This document shows, in pieces, positions 24,032-31,374 of a stretch of DNA of 64,000 bases. Below the pieces are notes generated by a model. It did no database searches. It was not told the DNA's origin and saw only the letters and a list, made by a program, of their open reading frames with translations. Within the stretch, counting starts at the first letter, position 1. Each line of letters starts with the position of its first letter. Source of the stretch: Candidatus Scalindua rubra (GTDB lineage: Bacteria; Planctomycetota; Brocadiia; Brocadiales; Scalinduaceae); NCBI GenBank assembly GCA_001723765.1, contig MAYW01000001.1:1-64000 (forward strand), read 5' to 3'. The position numbers were made by a program, and so were the translations under genes.

Positions 24032-25078
24032 TTATTCTCTCAATTTGTTCATTTTCTCCTGCACCATACTATTCGTCACCCTATTTGTTGAAATATCTTT
24101 TTCCCTGGAAACAGAAATAATCTTTCGTATCCTTTGGTAAATCTTTGAAATGTTTTCATACACATTTTCCATTTTCATACCCTCATACTCAGCGACGACA
24201 TGTATAAGCCCACCAGCATTTATGACGTAATCCGGCGCATACAAGATTCCCCGCTGGTGTAGTAAATCAGCATCCTCCTCCTTCGAAAGCTGATTGTTAG
24301 CACCTCCAGCTATTATGTTGCATTTGAAATGAGGGATAATATCCTCATTTACGGTATTTGCCAGCGCACATGGTGACAATATATCTACCTCCTGATAGCA
24401 AATCTGCTCAGGAGAAATTATCTTTACATCAATCTCACTACCCAATCTTCTCGTCTTTTCAGCATCAACATCTGATGCTATTAATTTAGCATCTTCTTTA
24501 TGGAGCAGTAGGGCTAAGTGATAGCCAACATTGCCTACTCCCTGAATAGCAACTGTCTTGTTTTTCAAAGAATTATTGCCATAAAGTTCAATCAAACACG
24601 CCTTCATACCCCAAACAACACCAAGTGCTGTGATTGGAGAAGGATCTCCAAGACCTCCCATTTCTACTGGTACACCGGTTACATGTCTTGTCTCCGAACG
24701 AATGCTAATCATATCAGCCATACTTGTACCGGAGTCTACTGTAGTAATATACCTTCCATTCACAGATTCAACAAACCTACCAAATGCCCTTAAAATTCCG
24801 TCCCTATCTTCACATGAATTACTTTTTATTATCACTGCCTTTCCCCCACCATAAGCGAGTTCACTCACAGCAGATTTATAAGTCATTGCCTTTGAAAGTC
24901 TAAGGACATCCTTTATAGCTTCGTCCTCGGAATGATACTCTAAAAAACGACATCCCCCTATGGCTGGCCCTAATTTGGTGCTATGTATATCGATTATGGC
25001 CCTTAACCCTGATGTGTTATCATTACAAAACACCAATTTTTCATGGTCACCATTTTGCATTTCTCTAAAGATATCCAT
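24032..25078 (-). CDS. Leucine dehydrogenase-type amino acid dehydrogenase
   Basis: A 348-residue member of the Glu/Leu/Phe/Val dehydrogenase family. The substrate domain shows G-P-A-I-G-G-C-R-F (about 37-45), D-V-L-R-L-S-K-A-M-T-Y-K and the catalytic lysine region Y-G-G-G-K-A-V-I (about 75-82). The nucleotide domain has G-V-G-N-V-G-Y-H (G-x-G-x-x-G, about 172-179), and N-A-G-G-L-I-H-V-V-A-E-Y-E-G follows near residue 290. The family catalyses reversible NAD-linked oxidative deamination of branched-chain amino acids. Length and motif spacing fit leucine rather than glutamate dehydrogenase. The ATG at 25078 matches the usual M-x-I-F start better than an ATG 12 codons upstream. Confidence 0.85.
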   Translation of the reverse strand: MDIFREMQNGDHEKLVFCNDNTSGLRAIIDIHSTKLGPAIGGCRFLEYHSEDEAIKDVLRLSKAMTYKSAVSELAYGGGKAVIIKSNSCEDRDGILRAFGRFVESVNGRYITTVDSGTSMADMISIRSETRHVTGVPVEMGGLGDPSPITALGVVWGMKACLIELYGNNSLKNKTVAIQGVGNVGYHLALLLHKEDAKLIASDVDAEKTRRLGSEIDVKIISPEQICYQEVDILSPCALANTVNEDIIPHFKCNIIAGGANNQLSKEEDADLLHQRGILYAPDYVINAGGLIHVVAEYEGMKMENVYENISKIYQRIRKIISVSREKDISTNRVTNSMVQEKMNKLRE

Positions 25079-25367
25079 GTTGCAAAGCCTATCAAATGGT
25101 AAAGCGTGTGTCAATATTTCGTTTCCAAACCATCTAAATATAAATAAAAATATAACTCTTCAAAATTATACAGTGTACGATATAATAATAATTTCAAAAT
25201 TATATTCTAAATGATCTGAAAAGTCTTCTTGACTTTAAAAATATTTATGTGAAAATTCAAACCTTTATATTATTTTTAACAACTATCAAACTAAAAAAAT
25301 CTATATTTAGGTATGTGAATTACAATAATAAGAAACTGATTATTATTTTGAAAGGGGGTGAATTTTA

Positions 25368-25571
25368 ATGGCAGTAGCAAGAGTAACCAGAATAACAGCT
25401 TCATCACCAACTGGCTGGCAAGATGCAGTACAAGAAGGGCTGAAAAGAGCAAACCAAACTCTCAGAGGTTTAACAGGGCTGGAAGTAGTAAGCCAAAAGG
25501 CAAAGATTGTTGAAGGAAAAATAGCTGAATACCGAGTAACAATGGACATAACGTTTATATTAGAGGGTTAA
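25368..25571 (+). CDS. Dodecin
   Basis: A 67-residue dodecin, a small flavin-binding protein that assembles into a hollow dodecamer and stores or buffers riboflavin or FMN. The pattern is typical: V-A-R-V-T-R-I-T-A-S-S-P-T-G-W-Q-D-A (about 3-20) with the flavin-contacting tryptophan, then L-R-G-L-T-G-L-E-V, and E-Y-R-V-T-M-D-I-T-F. A strong ribosome binding site (aaagggggtg) precedes the ATG. In a genome region with several flavoproteins such buffering would make sense. Confidence 0.93.
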   Translation: MAVARVTRITASSPTGWQDAVQEGLKRANQTLRGLTGLEVVSQKAKIVEGKIAEYRVTMDITFILEG

Positions 25572-25599
25572 ATCCTCACGTCACATTGTGGCACCACGA

Positions 25600-25715
25600 A
25601 TGATGAAAATCTATTTTTTCAAGATTCCCTGTCTGCTGGACAGGTAGGCTGAAACCACGGGAATGACAGGCAATACAACACATTGTCATTCCCGGCCTGA
25701 TCGGGAATCTATTTT
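25600..25715. repeat. Interspersed gtcattcccg / gatcgggaatct repeat
   Basis: gattccctgtctgctggacag ... cacgggaatgacag ... ttgtcattcccggcctgatcgggaatct contains complementary arms (cgggaatgaca / tgtcattcccg). Related copies are at about 17675-17740 and 9218-9264. Here the repeat lies directly between the dodecin gene and a chimeric pseudogene. Confidence 0.6.
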
Positions 25716-25723
25716 CGGATCAA

Positions 25724-26065
25724 AGATATGAAAAAATTGCAATCAAGATTGCAGAAAAAGGAACTGTTACAGTTTCATCAGCATTAAAAATGATTATGCA
25801 TGAATGTATAAAAGATTTTGATAAAGGATTAAAAGTAGAAGCCGGCATTTTTGACAAAATATATGAAACTGAAGATTGGAGAGAAAGAGTTTCTGCCTTT
25901 TGGGTAGCAAGCTCAGTTCTGGGAATAACTTGTTTCCTTGAATTCTTACAATTATGGCATCCTCCATTTCTGGAATCTATTCGTTCCACATTTATTGGCA
26001 GCGTCTTAATTGGAACTACCTTTACATGGTGGGATTTTCCACATTATGCGTTGGTTGCTTTATAG
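25724..26065 (+). pseudogene. Chimera of enoyl-CoA hydratase tail and DUF2809 membrane protein tail
   Basis: The frame first reads Y-E-K-I-A-I-K-I-A-E-K-G, L-K-V-E-A-G-I-F-D-K and Y-E-T-E-D-W-R-E-R-V-S-A-F, which is the conserved C-terminal end of enoyl-CoA hydratases. It then passes without a break into W-V-A-S-S-V-L-G-I-T-C-F-L-E-F-L-Q-L-W-H-P-P-F-L and T-T-F-T-W-W-D-F-P-H-Y, the C-terminal half of DUF2809 membrane proteins. Neither domain is complete. An ATG at 25790 could start a 91-residue product with two membrane segments. Fusion by deletion between two lost genes is the simplest origin. Confidence 0.6.
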
Positions 26066-26108
26066 AATAACTTTAGCTCACTTCACACTTTAGGCACTTC
26101 CAACTTTC

Positions 26109-26474
26109 TTACCCGATCTTGGCCTTGATTTCTTCAATCAGCTTTTCTTTTGTAAAAGGCTTCTCAAGAAATACAAGGTTCGGGTCCATCTCCTTCAAAT
26201 TTTTGTAAGCCGTTGGGGAAAAGCTACTACATACAATAACCGGAATATCTGCATATTCCGGCATACCCTTTATATATAGGAAAAACGTATCACCAGTTAC
26301 CAAATCTAATAGTATATCTAGAAGAATCAAATCAGGTTTCTTTTCTTCCAATTTTGATAAAGCCTCATCTCCATCATAAGCGCGAATGATCTCATAGTCT
26401 GTATCTTCTAGCATCATTGTATAAAAGTCTTGAAAAGACTGTTCATCTTCAACTATCATTATAGTTTTGCCCAT
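26109..26474 (-). CDS. CheY-like response regulator (receiver only)
   Basis: A 121-residue single receiver domain: V-E-D-E (about 8-11) forms the metal-binding acidic pair, D-L-I-L-L-D-I-L (phosphoacceptor aspartate about 53), S-S-F at the conserved Ser/Thr region and E-K-P-F-T (lysine about 105). It has no output domain, so it must act by protein contact or in a phosphorelay. It lies 228 bases downstream of a haem-type histidine kinase and is closely similar to the receiver at 28473-28844 (both share V-T-G-D-T-F-F-L and K-G-M-P-E-Y-A-D-I-P-V-I), so the kinase-receiver pair seems duplicated. Confidence 0.9.
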   Translation of the reverse strand: MGKTIMIVEDEQSFQDFYTMMLEDTDYEIIRAYDGDEALSKLEEKKPDLILLDILLDLVTGDTFFLYIKGMPEYADIPVIVCSSFSPTAYKNLKEMDPNLVFLEKPFTKEKLIEEIKAKIG

Positions 26475-26702
26475 TCTTAAATACTCCTTTCATTACAATC
26501 CCATAAACGTAACTGTATTTTAGTTATTAGTATTTATCTTTGCAACAACAATCTTTATCAAATGCATCTGATGTCAATATGTTTTTATCCACCAGAATGA
26601 CTTTGCCTTTTTGAATGAATTGGATTGTTAAACATCGTGACAGATCGACTTCGCAGTGAACTCAGCAAAACGATTTCAGTTAGGATGCGCGCTTTTTTTG
26701 GC

Positions 26703-28412
26703 TTAGCCTTCTTCATTAACTTGATCTTTAACTAAATGTTCTCTCTCCGTCACCAATGGTAATGTAAATCTAAAAGTAGAACCCTTACCATTACCTTTAC
26801 TTTCAGCCCGGAGCTCTCCTCCATGAGCCTCTATGATAGCCTTACATATAGAAAGGCCGACACCGGCACCAGTGGTAGTTGCGTTTTCTTGATAAAATCT
26901 TTCAAACAACTTATAGTATTGATCTTTAGGAAGGGAAATTCCGATACCGGAATCTTTTACTGAAAATTCTAACTCAGAATTCTTTTGCTGAAGTGAAATC
27001 AAAATTTCACCACTATCGCTATATTTTATAGCATTATCTATTAAATTTGTAACTACTCGCGTAATTCCCTGTCGATCTATAAAAACATTTGGTAATTTGT
27101 CAGTTAATTGGCTCTTCAGCCTTAGGTCTTTTTCTCTTGCCAATAAAGTTGAACTCTTGACTACCTGGACGATTAACTCTTTTAACTGTGTAGATTCTTT
27201 TTCATAATCCTCCCTACCAGATTCTAAAGATGTTAATTCCAGAATGTTTTCTATAGTTTTATTAAGTCTGTTTATATTTTCCTTTATTATACCATCAAAA
27301 AGTTCTTTCTTGCTTCTATCAGTTCTGCCTTCTTTCAAATCCTCAGACCATAACTCCAAAGCTAGTCTTAATTGAGCCAATGGAGATTTCAACTCATGAG
27401 AAACATCTCTAATTATATTATCTTTCATTTTATCTAAACTCCGAAGTCCTTCATTAGCCTTTTCAAGATTATTGGAAGTTTCCTCAAGCGCTTTGGTTTT
27501 TTCTTCTATGGATTCTGCCATAATATTAAAGGATTCTGCTAATTCTCCAAATTCATCACCAGACTCCACATCAACTCTTTTTGACAAATCACCTTTGGCT
27601 ATCACCCTCGTAGCGGCAACTGTACGGGAAAGTGGCGACTTTACAAATCTTCTTATCAACAAGTAAGTTAGAAAAACTACTGAAATTGTTGAAACTATTC
27701 CAATGATGAACAGAATTAACGAATTGGTCTTGATCACAGCTTCCATATGTTCTGCCGGCGCAACTACACTTATTGCACCCCTTAGCTCACCCAACCTATA
27801 GCCTTCCTTTTTGTAACCGGTTATGTCCACTTCTCCTTCGTATTCCGGTTTGCCGTGGCACGGCATGCATTCTTCTTTTATATATAGCGGAAACATGTAT
27901 CGCATTATCTTTTTGCCATCTTCGTCATAGCCTTCACCCCATGTAGCATTTTTATTCTTTGTTGCTTGAAACTTTTTTAACATCTTTATCTCGTATTCAT
28001 CAGGAGCATTCTCAGGATTTCTGTAGTCTAAGCTTGTTTGTTTCATAATATAATTTGTAGACTCGCTAAACTTTTTAGAGATTGCCGCTCCGACTCGCGC
28101 AGGGTTTAAGTGCTTAAATGTTATGTTTCCAGTCTCAGGATCCGTATTGATTATGTCCTGCTTGTCCGCAATGTATTCGCGAACAATCTCCAATTTTTGT
28201 GCAAGAACTTCTGTCTTCTTTCTTATTTCTTCCCTGATTAAATTTTCCTCCCTTTTTATAACCCAGGTAAACACTATACCCATAACCACAATTAAAATTG
28301 GCGCAATAAAACATAATAGCTTTGTTCCTAGTTTTATTTTTGAAAACACAATTATGCCCTTAGTATAAATGCTTTGGCATATTATTGGCAAAATACCTTT
28401 TGCGTTGTCCAT
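26703..28412 (-). CDS. Sensor histidine kinase with haem-type DUF3365 sensor
   Basis: A 569-residue membrane kinase. One TM segment near 33-52, a periplasmic Tll0287-like (DUF3365) domain with a c-haem motif C-M-P-C-H (about 182-186), a second TM near 230-252, HAMP (about 253-305), a short coiled coil, HisKA with D-V-S-H-E-L-K-S-P (phospho-His about 340), and HATPase with N-L-I-D-N-A-I-K-Y and G-A-G-V-G-L-S-I-C-K. The haem suggests redox or gas (NO, O2) sensing. An AAAGAGG site precedes the ATG. It belongs to the minus-strand series with two receivers, a second kinase and FAD oxidoreductases. Confidence 0.88.
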   Translation of the reverse strand: MDNAKGILPIICQSIYTKGIIVFSKIKLGTKLLCFIAPILIVVMGIVFTWVIKREENLIREEIRKKTEVLAQKLEIVREYIADKQDIINTDPETGNITFKHLNPARVGAAISKKFSESTNYIMKQTSLDYRNPENAPDEYEIKMLKKFQATKNKNATWGEGYDEDGKKIMRYMFPLYIKEECMPCHGKPEYEGEVDITGYKKEGYRLGELRGAISVVAPAEHMEAVIKTNSLILFIIGIVSTISVVFLTYLLIRRFVKSPLSRTVAATRVIAKGDLSKRVDVESGDEFGELAESFNIMAESIEEKTKALEETSNNLEKANEGLRSLDKMKDNIIRDVSHELKSPLAQLRLALELWSEDLKEGRTDRSKKELFDGIIKENINRLNKTIENILELTSLESGREDYEKESTQLKELIVQVVKSSTLLAREKDLRLKSQLTDKLPNVFIDRQGITRVVTNLIDNAIKYSDSGEILISLQQKNSELEFSVKDSGIGISLPKDQYYKLFERFYQENATTTGAGVGLSICKAIIEAHGGELRAESKGNGKGSTFRFTLPLVTEREHLVKDQVNEEG

Positions 28413-28472
28413 AAAGCCTCTTTAGTTCCAGCTCGTTAACGTTAAGAAATGAAATATATTTTCATTTTAAAA

Positions 28473-28844
28473 CTAACTAATCAATATTTTATCTACTTCT
28501 TTAAGTAGCATCTCCTTGGTTAGATATGACTTTTCAATGTATACAAGATTTGGGTCTATCTCTTCAAGGTTCTTGTATTGTTTTTGAGAGAAAGCGCTAA
28601 TTATTATTACTGGAATATCTGCATATTCTGGCATACCCTTTAGATGCAAGAAAAAAGTGTCTCCTGTCACCATATCCAAAAGCATATCCAGGATTATTAA
28701 ATCTGGCTTATTCTGTTCCAATACCCTCATTGCTTCGTCGCCGTCATAAGCGTAAGTTATATCATAACCCTTACCTTCAAACATTATTCTATACAAATCA
28801 TGAAAAGCTTGTTCATCTTCTACTATCATCACTTTCTTATTCAT
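28473..28844 (-). CDS. CheY-like response regulator (receiver only)
   Basis: A 123-residue receiver: V-E-D-E-Q-A-F (acidic pair about 9-10), L-I-I-L-D-M-L-L (phospho-Asp about 53), I-I-S-A-F and an E-K-S-Y region holding the conserved lysine (about 105). No output domain. It sits 54 bases after the large cache-domain kinase and 60 bases before the haem-type kinase, so either could phosphorylate it. Strongly similar to the receiver at 26109-26474, its probable paralogue. Confidence 0.9.
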   Translation of the reverse strand: MNKKVMIVEDEQAFHDLYRIMFEGKGYDITYAYDGDEAMRVLEQNKPDLIILDMLLDMVTGDTFFLHLKGMPEYADIPVIIISAFSQKQYKNLEEIDPNLVYIEKSYLTKEMLLKEVDKILIS

Positions 28845-28898
28845 ATCTTACATCCTCATTTCAAAAGCCAATAAATTCGTAGTTTAAAGTTAAAGCAA

Positions 28899-31349
28899 CT
28901 ATACCTTCTTATCCTGTTTTTCAGTGTTTAAAGGTAATTTAAACTTAAATGTTGTCCCCTTTCCTTTACCTTCGCTTTCAACCCAAATTTTACCACCATG
29001 AGCCTCTACAACCTTCTTACAGATAGCAAGACCCACACCAGAACCATCACTTCTTGCTTTTTCCTGAAAGAATCTATCAAAAAGTTTATCATAATGCCCT
29101 TTTGGTAAACTTATACCAATTCCTGTATCCTTAACTGCTACTTCTATTTCCCTGGGTCTTCTCAGTGCAGAAACGATAATTTCTCCAGAATCAGAGTATT
29201 TTATAGCATTATCTATTAAGTTAGAGATAACTCTCGTAATCTCTTGCTTGTCCCCCAAAACAATTGGTAATTTGTCAGGAACTCTTGCTGTTAGTGATAA
29301 ATTTTTCTTCTCCGCCATTAATTTTAATCCTGCTGTTAATTGATACACTAACTTTTCCAGGTCTAAATGTTCCTTTTTGTATTCTACACGACCAGATTCC
29401 AAAACCGATAGAGCCAGGATACTTTGTATCGTCTTCTGTAGCCTATGTATGTTGTCACTGATTATTTTATTTAATTTTTCTCCTTTTTTTCTGTCTACAT
29501 TTTCTTTATTTACTTCATTATTCCAGATATCTATTGCCATTTGAACTTGTGCGACCGGCGACTTTAATTCATGAGATACATCTCTAATCATTGTGTCTTT
29601 CATTTTATCAAGACTACGCAATTCCTCATTTGCCTTTTCTATATCAATGTTCCTTTGTTCAAGTTCCCTATTTATTATCTTCAGATCCCTGGTCCTATCT
29701 TCAACAGTCTTTTCCAGATTCGATGTATAATTCTGAAGTTCCATTTCGAGTTTTTTCTGCGCAGTAATGTCCCTAGCAATCTTTATTATGGATTCTAACT
29801 TACCCTCATTATCTAAGATAGGATAAGACGCAATGAAGACATGTTTATTGTCTCTTTCTACATAGTGTTCTGCCGTAGCAGGTGTTAATGTTTCAATTAC
29901 CTTCATAGTAGGACAATTATCACAAATAGTTTCTCTACCTTTATAAACACAGTAGCATTTTTTCCCGATAATATCCTCACCGTAAGTATCCATTGCAACC
30001 TTATTTACTTGTATAATAGTCCCATCCTTGTTCAGGACAGTCATAGGATCTCTTATGGCATCAAACATTGATTCCATAAAAATGTTAGACGATTGGAGTT
30101 CCTCATTTCTCTTTTTTATGGTTCTGGTCATCATGTTAAAGGAATTTGCAAGCTCACCAATTTCATCTTTGGTGTCTATTTTTACATCTTGAGTAAGGTC
30201 TCCTGAAGCCATTTTTCTTGTTGCATCTGTCAAATAAACGATTGGGGCGGCCATCCTTTGTCCCATAATAAAGGCAAGCACTACTATTCCTATTGAAACT
30301 ATTACCATAATGGTGGTAACATTCCTATGTAGTTTATTAACTGCTTTATAACCTTCGTCATAATCAATTTCGGCAATTATCCCCCAGTCTAGCTCGGGAA
30401 TCCATTTCCAGAAACCTATTACCTTTACTCCCCGATAATCCAGATAGCCCTCTCCATCATAGCCTTCATATCCCTTTAAACATTCTGCCGCTGACTTGAT
30501 TAACTTTCCTGTTTCAGGGTTAATCAACTTTATTTCAAGGGCAGACCTTCTTTCTATAAAACCTTCCTTCTTTAAGTAAGGAACAAATCGAGATTCTGTT
30601 ACCATATACCCCTGTTTATTAGTAAGGTATGTCTCGCCACTTTCACCTAATTTTATGCTTCTCATCAGTTCGCTTATTGCATTTACGTCAACCCTTAGAC
30701 ATGCAACCCCCATAATTCTGTTTCGGTCAGTAATAGGAGTTGAGACAATCATGGTTGGTATACCTATTTCTAATTGTCCGAATTCATTTTCCATTGGAAT
30801 CTCTGAAGGAACTATCTGGGATACGAATGTCTCCCCGTCCATCGCCTTCTTAAAATATTCGTATTCAGAGATATCTGTAGCTACTTTACCCTTTGTGGTT
30901 GATACGTGAACAATACCTTCTGCATCACTTATAAGAATTTCCTTATAGCCATACTCGTATCTTATATAGTGAGCATATCTCAAAAGGCGCCAGAACCTTG
31001 CATCATCCATTGTGATTCTTGTAGCAAGGAGCGTAAAAGGATTTTCTGCAATAACCCTTACATCACCCTTTCTTTCTTCCATCCAACCCTTGATGAGCTC
31101 AGCCTGTTTGTATCCAACGCCTTGCAAATTCAGTATTAAAGACTCTTGCAATGCCTTTTGTGCCTTAGGATAAACTACCACCCTCATTACTAACAAAGGG
31201 ATAATAGCCAGTATTAAAAATAAAAAAATAGTCTTCTTCTTTATCGATCTTATTTCGATTGCCTTTAATACGGCGCTTCCCTTTTCAAGGATTGAAGAAG
31301 GTAATTTTCTCTTAAAGGCTTCTACAAAAAAAATATCCTTTTTCTCCAT
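28899..31349 (-). CDS. Sensor histidine kinase with periplasmic cache and cytoplasmic PAS domains
   Basis: An 816-residue kinase. TM near 40-58, a large periplasmic double-cache domain (about 60-345; W-K-W-I-P-E-L-D-W-G-I-I-A-E-I-D is typical), TM near 348-368, HAMP (about 370-420), PAS (about 430-545) with a cysteine-containing C-Y-C-V-Y...C-D-N-C-P segment that may bind a cofactor or metal, a coiled coil, HisKA with D-V-S-H-E-L-K-S-P-V-A-Q (about 595) and HATPase (G-S-G-V-G-L-A-I-C-K). It senses an unknown small periplasmic ligand. It starts 25 bases after the 910-residue FAD protein, so it is probably co-transcribed with it. Confidence 0.88.
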   Translation of the reverse strand: MEKKDIFFVEAFKRKLPSSILEKGSAVLKAIEIRSIKKKTIFLFLILAIIPLLVMRVVVYPKAQKALQESLILNLQGVGYKQAELIKGWMEERKGDVRVIAENPFTLLATRITMDDARFWRLLRYAHYIRYEYGYKEILISDAEGIVHVSTTKGKVATDISEYEYFKKAMDGETFVSQIVPSEIPMENEFGQLEIGIPTMIVSTPITDRNRIMGVACLRVDVNAISELMRSIKLGESGETYLTNKQGYMVTESRFVPYLKKEGFIERRSALEIKLINPETGKLIKSAAECLKGYEGYDGEGYLDYRGVKVIGFWKWIPELDWGIIAEIDYDEGYKAVNKLHRNVTTIMVIVSIGIVVLAFIMGQRMAAPIVYLTDATRKMASGDLTQDVKIDTKDEIGELANSFNMMTRTIKKRNEELQSSNIFMESMFDAIRDPMTVLNKDGTIIQVNKVAMDTYGEDIIGKKCYCVYKGRETICDNCPTMKVIETLTPATAEHYVERDNKHVFIASYPILDNEGKLESIIKIARDITAQKKLEMELQNYTSNLEKTVEDRTRDLKIINRELEQRNIDIEKANEELRSLDKMKDTMIRDVSHELKSPVAQVQMAIDIWNNEVNKENVDRKKGEKLNKIISDNIHRLQKTIQSILALSVLESGRVEYKKEHLDLEKLVYQLTAGLKLMAEKKNLSLTARVPDKLPIVLGDKQEITRVISNLIDNAIKYSDSGEIIVSALRRPREIEVAVKDTGIGISLPKGHYDKLFDRFFQEKARSDGSGVGLAICKKVVEAHGGKIWVESEGKGKGTTFKFKLPLNTEKQDKKV

Positions 31350-31374
31350 TTTTCCACCTTGCCATATTTTAGCA

